DNA of 64,000 bases, from the NCBI GenBank assembly GCA_910579015.1, contig CAJTRO010000005.1:3672-67671 (forward strand), read 5' to 3'. The notes under the pieces are model-generated. The model saw nothing but the letters and a program-made list of their open reading frames with translations. It searched no databases and was not told the DNA's origin. Of this stretch, positions 40,465-48,950 are shown in pieces. The position numbers and the translations under genes were made by a program. This DNA comes from an uncultured Dorea sp. Its GTDB lineage: Bacteria > Bacillota_A > Clostridia > Lachnospirales > Lachnospiraceae. How positions within the stretch are numbered: position 1 is the stretch's first letter; every line of letters begins with the position of its first letter.

Positions 40465-41157
40465 CTAAACCAGCTTCATCGGATTGATCTTGATGCCAGG
40501 TCCCATCGTAGAAGTGAGTGTTACACTCTTTAAGAACTGGCCCTTAACCGCCGCTGGTCTTGCCTTAACGATTGCGTCGATAAGCGTCTGGAAGTTGTCC
40601 GTAATCTGTTCCTCTGTAAAGGAAACCTTTCCTAACGGCACATGGATAATGTTTGTCTTGTCAAGTCTGTACTCAATCTTACCGGCCTTGATATCCTGGA
40701 TAGCCTTCGTAACATCCATCGTTACTGTACCAGCCTTCGGGTTCGGCATAAGTCCCTTAGGTCCAAGTACACGTCCAAGACGTCCAACGATACCCATCAT
40801 ATCCGGTGTTGCAACCACTACATCGAACTCAAACCAGTTCTCGTTCTGGATCTTCGGAATCAGTTCGTCTCCTCCAACATAATCTGCTCCTGCTGCCTTT
40901 GCCTCCTCAGCCTTGGCATCCTTCGCAAATACAAGGATACGGACCTTCTTACCTGTTCCGTGCGGAAGCACAACCGCACCACGGATCTGCTGGTCAGCGT
41001 GACGTCCGTCACAACCTGTTCTGATATGAGCTTCAACTGTCTCATCGAATTTTGCTGTTGCAGTCTTCTTAACTAATGCCACTGCGTCCGCAACGTCATA
41101 GAGTGTTCCTCTGTCAATTGCTTTTGCAGCTTCAACATATTTCTTTCCTCTTTTCAT
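40465..41157 (-). CDS. rplA: 50S ribosomal protein L1
   Basis: Primary 23S rRNA-binding protein of the L1 stalk. N-terminal MKRGKKYVEAAKAIDRG and the conserved GRLGRVLGPKGLMPNPKAGTV (about 130-150) are diagnostic; 230 residues. The start at 41157 has AAGGAGG 8 nt upstream; the longer frame to 41199 reads through the leader. The 5' leader (41166-41199) has the same foldable element as that before rplK. In many Firmicutes rplJ-rplL follow; here a tRNA gene does. Confidence 0.98.
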   Translation of the reverse strand: MKRGKKYVEAAKAIDRGTLYDVADAVALVKKTATAKFDETVEAHIRTGCDGRHADQQIRGAVVLPHGTGKKVRILVFAKDAKAEEAKAAGADYVGGDELIPKIQNENWFEFDVVVATPDMMGIVGRLGRVLGPKGLMPNPKAGTVTMDVTKAIQDIKAGKIEYRLDKTNIIHVPLGKVSFTEEQITDNFQTLIDAIVKARPAAVKGQFLKSVTLTSTMGPGIKINPMKLV

Positions 41158-41165
41158 CTGAATAA

Positions 41166-41199
41166 CCTCCTTGTGGTAATGCCGGGATAACCCTCCCAC
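41166..41199 (-). promoter_or_regulatory. Conserved structured leader of rplA
   Basis: Minus strand GTGG-GA-GGG-TTAT-CCC-ggcatta-CCAC directly before AAGGAGG. GTGG/CCAC and GGG/CCC can pair. A near-identical element with a longer loop precedes rplK. Confidence 0.5.
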
Positions 41200-41228
41200 T
41201 TACTCGTTTACATTCTTCAAAACACGTT

Positions 41229-41657
41229 CTACGCCTCTTCAACCTTGACACCCATACTACGGCATGTGCCCGCCACCATGCTCATGGCAGCTTCTACTGT
41301 AGCCGCATTCAGGTCAGGCATCTTCGTCTCAGCAATCTCTCTCAGCTGTGCCTGAGTGATCGTTGCAACCTTCGTCTTGTTCGGAACACCTGAACCAGAC
41401 TTGATATTGCACGCCTTCTTGATCAGGACTGCCGCCGGCGGTGTCTTTGTGATAAAGCTGAAACTTCTGTCATTGTAAACGGTGATAACTACAGGAATGA
41501 TCAAGTCTCCCTGATCCGCAGTCCTTGCATTGAACTGCTTCGTAAATTCAACGATATTCACACCATGCTGACCAAGCGCTGGTCCAACCGGTGGTGCCGG
41601 TGTAGCCTTTCCGGCAGGAATCTGCAATTTAATGTAACCTTCTACTTTTTTTGCCAT
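41229..41657 (-). CDS. rplK: 50S ribosomal protein L11
   Basis: Part of the GTPase-associated centre of the large subunit. N-terminal GYIKLQIPAGKATPAPPVGPALGQHGVNI and C-terminal rRNA-binding segment VPNKTKVATITQAQLREIAETKMPDLNA are unmistakable. 142 residues from the ATG at 41657, which has AAGGAGG 8 nt upstream; the ATG at 41663 would clash with the ribosome binding site. Third-position composition is typical of highly expressed genes. Confidence 0.98.
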   Translation of the reverse strand: MAKKVEGYIKLQIPAGKATPAPPVGPALGQHGVNIVEFTKQFNARTADQGDLIIPVVITVYNDRSFSFITKTPPAAVLIKKACNIKSGSGVPNKTKVATITQAQLREIAETKMPDLNAATVEAAMSMVAGTCRSMGVKVEEA

Positions 41658-41665
41658 TTTCATTA

Positions 41666-41706
41666 CCTCCTTGTGGTGATGCCGGGAATCTTATGTCCCC
41701 TCCCAC
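41666..41706 (-). promoter_or_regulatory. Conserved structured leader of rplK
   Basis: Same element as at 41166-41199: GTGG-GA-GGG, an 11-nt loop, CCC-ggcatca-CCAC and then AAGGAGG. The loop differs in length but both paired blocks are kept. Confidence 0.5.
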
Positions 41707-41732
41707 TGAATTTGATTCTCTTGCTGTAGCAA

Positions 41733-42248
41733 TTACAACTTCTTAACTTCTGCGAAACTAATCTCGACCGGTGTCTCACGGCCAAACAGCTCAACATTGA
41801 TCGTAAGGCTCTGCTTCTGCACGTTCATAGCCTGAATAACACCTACGGTATCCGCCCATGCACCGGCAATTACCTGGACCGTATCGCCTTCTGCGAAATC
41901 AACCACCAGATTCTCCTGCCTGATCCCAAGCGGCGCCATCTCTGCATCTGTGAGCGGAACCGGCTTTGATCCAGGACCTACGAATCCGGTAACTCCCCTC
42001 GTATTACGCACAACATACCACGTATCGTCATTCATGATCATGTGGATCAGTACATATCCGGGGAACATCTTCTTCTGTGCCGCCTTCTGGACGCCGTTCT
42101 TCAGCTCAACGACATCCTGCATCGGAACACGGACCTCCAGGATCTGCTCTTCCAAATGCCTGTTCTCTATCGTCTTATCAATGTTGGCTTTCACCTTGTT
42201 CTCATACCCGGAATAGGTATGCACAACGTACCATTTTGCCTCTGACAT
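41733..42248 (-). CDS. nusG: Transcription termination/antitermination protein NusG
   Basis: RNA-polymerase-associated elongation factor. NGN domain: KWYVVHTYSGYENKVKANI (residues 5-23), PGYVLIHMIMNDDTWYVVRNTRGVTGFVGPGSKPVPL (~64-100); KOW domain: FAEGDTVQVIAGAWADTVGVI (~118-138). 171 residues. It is between secE and rplK as in most bacteria. Confidence 0.98.
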   Translation of the reverse strand: MSEAKWYVVHTYSGYENKVKANIDKTIENRHLEEQILEVRVPMQDVVELKNGVQKAAQKKMFPGYVLIHMIMNDDTWYVVRNTRGVTGFVGPGSKPVPLTDAEMAPLGIRQENLVVDFAEGDTVQVIAGAWADTVGVIQAMNVQKQSLTINVELFGRETPVEISFAEVKKL

Positions 42249-42281
42249 AAACTCACCTTTCTGCTTGCAGATTTATCAGCG

Positions 42282-42473
42282 CTATCTTACTAAAAAATCC
42301 ACTCCGTACTGAGCCGCGAAATCAACGATTGCTATGATCAGCCCCAGCACTACGGATACGGAAACAACTGCCGCCGTCTGTTTTGCCACTGTCATCTTGT
42401 CCAGCCAAATGATCTTCTTGAATTCTCTGCTGACACCCTTGAACCAGCTGTTCTTCTGCGTCTTCTCGCCCAT
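42282..42473 (-). CDS. secE: Preprotein translocase subunit SecE
   Basis: Short single-helix SecE of Gram-positive type, about 63 residues. WFKGVSREFKKIIWLDK is the amphipathic cytoplasmic part and VVSVSVVLGLIIAIVDFAAQYGVDFLV the membrane helix. The start at 42473 has AAGGAG 8 nt upstream; the ATG at 42482 lies inside the spacer. It stabilises SecY. Confidence 0.96.
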   Translation of the reverse strand: MGEKTQKNSWFKGVSREFKKIIWLDKMTVAKQTAAVVSVSVVLGLIIAIVDFAAQYGVDFLVR

Positions 42474-42495
42474 AACAACCACTCCTTTACGACGA

Positions 42496-42645
42496 CTACT
42501 TCGTCTCCTTGTGCAATGTGTGTGACTTGCAGAACTTACAGTACTTCTTCGTCTCCATGCGCTCAGGATGCGACTTCTTATCCTTCGTCATGTTGTAGTT
42601 ACGCTGCTTGCATTCTGTACATTCCAATGTGATTCTTGTACGCAC
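42496..42645 (-). CDS. rpmG: 50S ribosomal protein L33
   Basis: 49 codons starting with GTG (42643-42645) after GAGGTGG: VRTRITLECTECKQRNYN..., then ERMETKKYCKFCKSHTLHKE. Two CxxC pairs (residues 9-12 and 36-39) make it a zinc-binding L33 (C+ form). It is first in the rpmG-secE-nusG-rplK-rplA operon, 22 nt before secE. A hairpin GGCAGC/GCTGCC lies ~40-60 nt upstream in its leader. Confidence 0.95.
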   Translation of the reverse strand: MRTRITLECTECKQRNYNMTKDKKSHPERMETKKYCKFCKSHTLHKETK

Positions 42646-42907
42646 AACTTCCACCTCGCTTTATATTTCTTAATTGACGTGTTACCTGGCAGCTTGCGAG
42701 GCTGCCCCTTTTTAGGCATAAAAAAAAGACCTACTTCCATTCGCTATGATAGCGTACCACAATTGGTATGAAAAAGCAAGTCTTTCTTTTATCTTTTTTA
42801 AGTTTTCAGATCTGCCTCGTTACTCCTCACACTCACACTGATATTGTAACCACTCTAATTCTCCTTTCGTATAATAATAAGGAAAGAACGTTGAAGGAAA
42901 TACACTT

Positions 42908-43834
42908 ATGATCTGTAAAAATATATTAGAAGCAGTAGGACATACCCCCGTCATACAGCTGAACCGCATGGTTGACGCAGATTCAGCCAGAGTTCTGGTC
43001 AAATTCGAAGGACTGAACGTCGGCGGTTCCATCAAAACCCGGACCGCCTATAATATGATCACCAAAGCAGAAGAAGACGGCATATTAAAGAAGGATTCCA
43101 TTATCGTAGAACCCACAAGCGGAAACCAGGGAATCGGTCTTGCACTGGTCGGAGCCGTTAAGGGATATGAGACCGTGATCATCATGCCCGATTCCGTCAG
43201 TCAGGAGAGGCGTTTCCTCATAGAACATTACGGGGCCAGAGTGATACTGGTACACGACGCCGGGAATATCGGCGACTGTATCGAAGAATGTGTCCGCACC
43301 GCAGACCGCATGGCAAAAGAAAATCCAAAGGTATTCGTGCCCCAGCAGTTTGAAAACGAGGCGAATCCCATGGTCCACCGCTATCACACCGGTCTTGAGC
43401 TCTTAGAGCAGGCCGCTTCCCCCATCCACGGCTTCTGTTCAGGAATCGGGACCGGCGGAACCATCACCGGGATCGGCGAGACACTCAAAGCGCTCAACCC
43501 GGATATTACAATCTGGGCAGTAGAGCCGGAGAATGCAGCCATCCTTGCCGGCGGTACGTTCGGGAACCATATTCAGATGGGGATCGGCGACGGTGTAGTG
43601 CCGAAGGTGCTGAACCGGCATATCTATGACGATATCGCGATCATCACCGATGAAGAAGCGTTGCAGACAGCCAAAGACCTGGCCAGACTGGAGGGACTGA
43701 TGTGCGGGATTTCAAGCGGAACGAATGTGGCCGCCGCCATTAAGCTGGCGAAAAAACTCGGCAAAGGCAAGACCGTCGTAACCGTGCTCCCGGATACAGC
43801 CGAGCGTTACTTCTCAACCCCTTTATTCGAGTAA
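42908..43834 (+). CDS. Cysteine synthase family protein (CysK-like, PLP)
   Basis: PLP-dependent enzyme of the O-acetylserine sulfhydrylase fold. The PLP lysine lies in NVGGSIKTRTAYN (~37-49, where most CysK have NPGGSVKDR), the substrate loop is EPTSGNQGIGLA (~65-76, usually PTSGNTG), and the phosphate-binding loop is GIGTGGTITG (~175-184). 308 residues, full length. Ribosome binding site GAAGGAA, TATAAT at 42871-42876. The two motif substitutions suggest a divergent clade; cysteine synthesis is the default assumption but another beta-substitution is possible. Single gene, convergent with the aminotransferase. Confidence 0.85.
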   Translation: MICKNILEAVGHTPVIQLNRMVDADSARVLVKFEGLNVGGSIKTRTAYNMITKAEEDGILKKDSIIVEPTSGNQGIGLALVGAVKGYETVIIMPDSVSQERRFLIEHYGARVILVHDAGNIGDCIEECVRTADRMAKENPKVFVPQQFENEANPMVHRYHTGLELLEQAASPIHGFCSGIGTGGTITGIGETLKALNPDITIWAVEPENAAILAGGTFGNHIQMGIGDGVVPKVLNRHIYDDIAIITDEEALQTAKDLARLEGLMCGISSGTNVAAAIKLAKKLGKGKTVVTVLPDTAERYFSTPLFE

Positions 43835-43867
43835 AAGAAACACACAAAAACACACCATTACTTTCAG

Positions 43868-43902
43868 CCGGTCCGGGATTTTTCACCCGCCGTCCCGGCT
43901 GA
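43868..43902. terminator. Probable bidirectional terminator between cysK-like and aminotransferase genes
   Basis: CAGCCGG...CCGGCTG-type interrupted stem in the short convergent intergenic region. Pairing is imperfect. Confidence 0.4.
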
Positions 43903-43940
43903 TCTGTAATGATGTGCCCGCATCTGATCCGTCAGATCAG

Positions 43941-44036
43941 TTTCTATGCATTCAGAAGCTTCTATACATTCAGAAGTTTCTATACATTCAGAAGCTTCTA
44001 TACATTCAGAAATTTCTACGCATTCAGAAGCTTCTC
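43941..44036. repeat. 18-bp tandem repeat derived from the aminotransferase 3' end
   Basis: Five 18-bp units (starting 43941, 43959, 43977, 43995, 44013) plus a partial sixth, consensus YTTCTATACATTCAGAAG. On the minus strand each unit reads (E/K)-KLLN-(A/V)-stop in the frame of the aminotransferase, whose authentic last codons and stop are in the rightmost unit. Confidence 0.9.
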
Positions 44037-45299
44037 CACGCTCACAAGCTTTACGCTGAGTACAAATATCTTCGCCGCCACTTCTAATTCTTCCACCGTC
44101 GGGAAGGACGGCGCGATCCGGATATTGCTGTCTTTTGGATCCTTTCCGTATGGATAGGTCGCCCCTGCATCCGTCATCACAAGGCCTGCCTCTTTCGCCT
44201 TTGCCACAATTGCCTTCGCGCATCCCTCCATAGAATCAAAGGAGATAAAATATCCGCCAAGAGGCTTCGTCCAGGTTCCGATCCCAAGACCGCCAAGCTC
44301 CCTGGTCAGAACCTCGTCCACCTTCTCGAACTTCGGACGGAGAATCGCCGCATGTTCCCTCATATGCTCATAGACTCCCAGCATATCCTTAAAATACCGC
44401 ACATGACGCAGCTGGTTCAGCTTATCATGCCCTATCGTCTGATACTTCATATAACGCCTTGCATCCTCCAGATTCCCCCGAGATGCCGCCAGCGCCGCGA
44501 TCCCTGAACCAGGGAAGGATACCTTTGACGTGGAAATAAACTTGATCACGATATCCGGGTTCCCGACCTTGATACACTCATTCAGCAGTTCCAGCACAAC
44601 CACCCGCTTATCGTCATACAGATGATGGATGGAATATGCATTATCCCAGAAAATACGGAAATCCTTCGCCGCCGGCTTAAGGCGTGCGAATCTCCTGACC
44701 GTCTCGTCTGAATAAGATATACCTGTCGGGTTCGAATACTTCGGCACACACCAGATCCCCTTGATGGCCGGATCCTTCGCAACCAGTTCTTCAACCATAT
44801 CCATATCCGGTCCCGTCTCAAGGAGCGGTACATTGATCATCTCAATCCCGAAGAATTCTGTGATTGCAAAATGACGGTCATACCCCGGCACAGGACACAA
44901 AAACTTCACACGGTCAAGCTTCCCCCACGGCGTACTGCCCATGAAACCGTGCGTCATGGCGCGGGACACCGTATCAAACATAACATTCAGACTGGAATTC
45001 CCGTATATAATGACACTGCGCTCCGGAACCTCAGACAGATCCGCCAACAGCTTCCTTGCATCACTGATTCCGTCAAGAACACCATAATTCCTGCAATCCA
45101 CTCCGTCAGAGCTCACCAGGTCAGAATCACTGGTCAGTACATCCATCATCCCAATCCCGATATCAAGCTGCGCCTTGGACGGCTTACCGCGTGACATATC
45201 CAGATGCAGTCCCTTCTTCTTGATCTCCTCAAACTGCTTTTCAAGGTCACTCTTCAGATTCTTCAACTTCTCTTTACTCAACTTACTGTACGGTGCCAT
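44016..45299 (-). CDS. Aspartate-type aminotransferase, class I (PF12897-like)
   Basis: PLP-dependent aminotransferase, 427 residues. MSRGKPSKAQLD (~35-46), NYGVLDG (~71), YGNSSLNVMFD (~99), the GIWCVPKYSNPTG segment (~181-193) and the PLP lysine in ISTSKVSFPGSG (~254-265) identify the subgroup of larger aspartate aminotransferases (MocR-like fold) described in Gram-positives. A strong promoter (TTGACT/17/TAAAAT at 45481-45509) and a 175-nt leader precede it. The stop codon lies within a tandem 18-bp repeat. Confidence 0.88.
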   Translation of the reverse strand: MAPYSKLSKEKLKNLKSDLEKQFEEIKKKGLHLDMSRGKPSKAQLDIGIGMMDVLTSDSDLVSSDGVDCRNYGVLDGISDARKLLADLSEVPERSVIIYGNSSLNVMFDTVSRAMTHGFMGSTPWGKLDRVKFLCPVPGYDRHFAITEFFGIEMINVPLLETGPDMDMVEELVAKDPAIKGIWCVPKYSNPTGISYSDETVRRFARLKPAAKDFRIFWDNAYSIHHLYDDKRVVVLELLNECIKVGNPDIVIKFISTSKVSFPGSGIAALAASRGNLEDARRYMKYQTIGHDKLNQLRHVRYFKDMLGVYEHMREHAAILRPKFEKVDEVLTRELGGLGIGTWTKPLGGYFISFDSMEGCAKAIVAKAKEAGLVMTDAGATYPYGKDPKDSNIRIAPSFPTVEELEVAAKIFVLSVKLVSVEKLLNA

Positions 45300-45445
45300 A
45301 TCGAAAACTACCTCCTGTTTTTCTTTTTCTTAACCAGATAATACCGTCCCGGCTCATGAAACTTTCGCTCACGCCGTCTGCTTTCATATCAGAACACAGT
45401 CACATGCCCTCACCGCGGACCACTCCTTCATTTGCCCGCTCAAAA

Positions 45446-45509
45446 GGGGCATATAGTATAAGATGCCCCTGCTATATGCTATTTTACGTACTATCCCAGA
45501 AAAAGTCAA
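45446..45509 (-). promoter_or_regulatory. Promoter and leader hairpin of the aminotransferase gene
   Basis: Minus strand TTGACT (45504-45509), 17 nt, TAAAAT (45481-45486). The first nucleotides of the transcript form GGGGCAT...ATGCCCC (45446-45469) followed by TTTTG, a possible early terminator. The rest of the 450-bp gap (45300-45750) shows no gene; a CAGTGTGCTGTCTGCATTAT string at 45679-45698 recurs near 52150. Confidence 0.55.
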
Positions 45510-45750
45510 GATGTTTTTTGCATTTTATTTTCTTTTTTCTTTCATTTTCTATTCTCCTAAAACGAACCTTATGCATTTTTAAATCTTAAAATGCAATTCC
45601 AATCATTCTATCTTGCATTTTCTATTCATCTTCTTATTCGCCGGCCGATACCCAGCCATCTATTGTACTTCCCGATCCCAGTGTGCTGTCTGCATTATAT
45701 CTGAAGAAACTCTTCCAGCCTAACCTCAAGCACCCCTTCTCCACCGTCGT

Positions 45751-46905
45751 CTACTCTGTCAGTTCAAACCGTAACAATACCGGATTGTGGTCACTGTACC
45801 CAAAATCAGTATCAATATTCTCGGCCGACGCCTTCACATTATCAGACACCAGAAATCCATCCACCACAGTCGTAAAGTTCACGCCCTTCGTATACGGGAT
45901 ATCCGCCCCGCGGCAGGTCGGCACCTCAAGCTCATTCTCCGCCTGCACAATGGAGATCCCCTCAGCCATCTCCTCCTCTGTCAGGATAGACACCCACTCC
46001 GGGAATTTCTGCTTTGACGAAAATCCTTCCGCCGCCGCTTCCCCAAGCGCATGGTTGAAATCTCCCCCGACAATCACATAATTCCCCGCCTGATATTCTT
46101 CCTCCATGACAGAATTCAGCAGTTCCAGCTGCTGCGCGCGGATCAGCCCGCCCTTGTCATAAGCAGACATGTGGCTGTTGATCAGCACCAGCTCCCGTCC
46201 GCCCTCTACCGGCAGGCGCATGACGGCAAAGCACCGGTCCAGATCCGTAAATTTCGTGATAAAGCTGTTGTCCACCGGATAACTCCTCCGCTTTGCCTCC
46301 CCGATCTGGTAACGGCTGAAACTCAGAAGCCCTGCATCTACCGCCCCGTGAGGATCCGAGAAGGGATAGAATAAATATGCTGAATGAAAATTATTTGCAA
46401 AGACATTCCCATAATCAGAGAAATGATCCTTCAACTGTTCCATCTGATCAATATGGTAACTCCGGTCGGCATCCACATCCACCTCCTGCAACAGCATGAA
46501 ATCCGCATCCAGCTTCTCAAGCTCTTCCACCGCACCTTTTATGTTCGCCTCCACAGATTCTTTGCTTATGGCCTTGCCATATTCCCCTGATGTCAGCGTC
46601 CCGTCCTCCATCTCACCTGTGTCCATGAAGAAACTGTAATCCGGACCATATGCTCCGAAACCAATATTATAGGTTACGGCCGTATACGTCTCTTTGCTCT
46701 TAAGCGCGGACTTCTGGTTGTTCTCCGTCTCAAGCACCGCCTCATCCTCTATCCTGTAGTAATTCGCCTGCATGTAGATCACATAGCCTGCCGCGCATAT
46801 GACGCAGAGCAAAAGCAATCCCGCCAGTATCTTCACCGGTACTGGTATGCGTACTCGCGCCGTCTTCTTTCTGTCGTTCTGATTTGTCCGGTTATCCTCC
46901 ATCAT
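45751..46905 (-). CDS. Membrane-anchored endonuclease/exonuclease/phosphatase-family protein
   Basis: 384 residues. A basic N-terminus and one membrane helix (KILAGLLLLCVICAAGYVIYM, ~25-45) anchor an extracytoplasmic EEP domain: TYNIGFGAYG (~79), the metal ligand Glu in LLQEVDVDAD (~137-146), NSHMSAYDKGG (~242), GGDFNHALG (~278-286) and C-terminal GYSDHNPVLL (~370-379), where the His is catalytic. All catalytic residues are present. Family members cleave phosphodiesters, phosphoinositides or nucleic acids; the substrate is unknown. Confidence 0.88.
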   Translation of the reverse strand: MMEDNRTNQNDRKKTARVRIPVPVKILAGLLLLCVICAAGYVIYMQANYYRIEDEAVLETENNQKSALKSKETYTAVTYNIGFGAYGPDYSFFMDTGEMEDGTLTSGEYGKAISKESVEANIKGAVEELEKLDADFMLLQEVDVDADRSYHIDQMEQLKDHFSDYGNVFANNFHSAYLFYPFSDPHGAVDAGLLSFSRYQIGEAKRRSYPVDNSFITKFTDLDRCFAVMRLPVEGGRELVLINSHMSAYDKGGLIRAQQLELLNSVMEEEYQAGNYVIVGGDFNHALGEAAAEGFSSKQKFPEWVSILTEEEMAEGISIVQAENELEVPTCRGADIPYTKGVNFTTVVDGFLVSDNVKASAENIDTDFGYSDHNPVLLRFELTE

Positions 46906-47157
46906 TTCGTGTCCCCCCGCCTTTATTTTTATATAGCTTTTAAATGATCCCGGGGCAAGATACCCGTCTCTATGCCCGGAAATTTTTATTCATTATACAT
47001 GATTCCAGGCGGAAATACAATCGGCCTGACCGCCTGTACGAAAATCCCAAAAAGAATTGAATTTCCAAACAAATAATGATAAGATACAGGAAATATTTGC
47101 GAACGAATCCAGCACAATCATACTGGAAATCCACCGGCAAGAAAGGAGTGGACAGAT

Positions 47158-48879
47158 TTGAATATAATTAAAAAACTGCCTGTCGGCATCGAAAATTTCA
47201 GAAAAATACGTACAGACAGTTTTTACTATGTAGATAAAACCCGTCTGATACGCGATCTGCTGTGCCATTGGTGCGAAGTGAATCTTTTCACCCGTCCCAG
47301 AAGATTCGGCAAATCCTTGAACATGGACATGCTTAAGACTTTTTTTGAATACGGCTGTGACAGCAGACTTTTTGACGGACTTGAAATATCGACAGAAAAA
47401 GAGTTGTGCAGAAAATACATGGGGCAGTTTCCGGTCATTTCCCTTTCTCTAAAGGATATTGATGCTCCTGATTATAAAAGTGCCAAAGCCTCGCTGTGTA
47501 CTTCTATCGGAAATGAAGCATTGCGTTTTCATTTTTTATCTGACAGCTGTCAGATTACCGACACTGAAAAAGCCCAATATGAACAGCTGATAAAGGCCGA
47601 TCCCGAGAACCAGCAGAAATTCAGCATGTCAGATGAAACTCTGAAGGACAGTCTGTTTACACTGTCATATCTTCTAAATAAGCACTATGGTCAAAAAGTA
47701 ATCTTACTCATAGATGAATACGATGTCCCCCTGGACAAGGCGCACCGTGCTGGCTGCTATGAAGAAATGGCACATTTGATACGGAGTCTTTTCAGCCGGG
47801 TTCTCAAAGGTAATGCCTGCCTTCAATTTGCTGTTCTGTCCGGTTGTCTTAGAATTGCGAAAGAAAGTATATTTACCGGCTTGAATAATTTCAAAACCTA
47901 TTCCATCACCAACATCCGTTTTGACGAATACTTTGGATTTACAGACAAGGAAGTACAGGATATGTTGGAATTCTATGGATTCCGGCAGGCATATTCCTCT
48001 GTAAAAATGTGGTATGACGGTTACCGCATCGGAAATACCGACGTCTACTGCCCCTGGGATGTGATCAACTATGTCGACCTGCTTCTCTCCGAACCACAGG
48101 CTGAACCACAGGCTTTCTGGCTTAATACAAGCAGCAATGATATCATACGGACATTTTTACAGATGTCAAAGCAAAGTACACGGCGGGAAATTGAGCAGTT
48201 AATCGACGAAAAGAGCATTCCAAAACATATCCGTCAAGAATTGACATATCGTGATCTTTACGAAAATACGGACAATCTTTGGAGTGTGCTTTTCACCACC
48301 GGTTACCTGACTTCCCACGGCAATACAGATGACGGATGTTTAAAGCTTGCCATCCCCAATCTGGAGATACGTAAGATATTCATCGAACACATCCAGGAAT
48401 GGTTCCAGTCAGAAGCAAGAAAAAACACGATCAAGCTGAACGCCTTCTGTGAAGCATTCTCCAAGGCGGATGCTCTGACTGTAGAAGCACAGTTGAACAC
48501 TTATCTGAAGAAAACCATCAGCATCCGGGACACAGCGGTAAGAAAAGAAAAAAAGGAAAACTTTTATCACGGAATTCTTCTGGGACTGCTCGCTTATCGA
48601 GACGACTGGGATATCAGTTCTAACACAGAATCCGGCACAGGCTTCTGCGACATTCTGATAGAGACAGAAAATAATGGCATTGGAATTGTTATTGAAATAA
48701 AATATGTAGAAACTGAAAATCTTGAAACAGGATGCATAGAAGCCATGAAGCAGATTGATGATAAGTCATATGACTCTGCGTTGATCGAGGATGGGATGAC
48801 AACCATTATAAAATACGGAATCGCCTGCCGGCAGAAGAAATGCAAAGTAATTTGCAAAACTGACACTGTTGAAATATAA
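47158..48879 (+). CDS. AAA-ATPase-like / PD-(D/E)XK nuclease domain protein
   Basis: 573 residues, TTG start with AAAGGAG 10 nt upstream. The order is the same as in the 24.6-kb protein: N-terminal KKLPVGIENFRKIRTDSFYYVDKT, variant P-loop FTRPRRFGKSLNMDML (~43-58), Walker B-like ILLIDEYDVPLDKA (~181-194) and a C-terminal PD-(D/E)XK core (GFCDILIETENNGIGIVIEIKYVE, ~498-521). It belongs to a different subgroup from the first copy (sequence clearly diverged). Role not established. Strong palindrome downstream. Confidence 0.87.
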   Translation: MNIIKKLPVGIENFRKIRTDSFYYVDKTRLIRDLLCHWCEVNLFTRPRRFGKSLNMDMLKTFFEYGCDSRLFDGLEISTEKELCRKYMGQFPVISLSLKDIDAPDYKSAKASLCTSIGNEALRFHFLSDSCQITDTEKAQYEQLIKADPENQQKFSMSDETLKDSLFTLSYLLNKHYGQKVILLIDEYDVPLDKAHRAGCYEEMAHLIRSLFSRVLKGNACLQFAVLSGCLRIAKESIFTGLNNFKTYSITNIRFDEYFGFTDKEVQDMLEFYGFRQAYSSVKMWYDGYRIGNTDVYCPWDVINYVDLLLSEPQAEPQAFWLNTSSNDIIRTFLQMSKQSTRREIEQLIDEKSIPKHIRQELTYRDLYENTDNLWSVLFTTGYLTSHGNTDDGCLKLAIPNLEIRKIFIEHIQEWFQSEARKNTIKLNAFCEAFSKADALTVEAQLNTYLKKTISIRDTAVRKEKKENFYHGILLGLLAYRDDWDISSNTESGTGFCDILIETENNGIGIVIEIKYVETENLETGCIEAMKQIDDKSYDSALIEDGMTTIIKYGIACRQKKCKVICKTDTVEI

Positions 48880-48909
48880 TCCCTGCGGAAGTTTCATGCT
48901 ATATGTGTC

Positions 48910-48950
48910 AGATCTCTGTCAGGATGATCAGATCATCCTGACAGAGATCT
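48910..48950. repeat. Perfect 19-bp palindrome, 3-nt loop
   Basis: AGATCTCTGTCAGGATGAT (48910-48928), CAG, then its exact complement (48932-48950). No T-run follows on the plus strand. It may be a strong transcript-end hairpin of the upstream ATPase gene or a protein-binding palindrome. The remaining intergenic DNA to 49171 shows nothing else. Confidence 0.85.

Noticed and set aside
43941..44036. Tandem 18-bp units as a CRISPR array
   Set aside because: No spacers; units are contiguous and derived from the gene end.
43864..44223. Minus-strand frame with ECIEASECIETS repeats
   Set aside because: Alternative reading of the 18-bp repeat and the aminotransferase end; low-complexity artefact.
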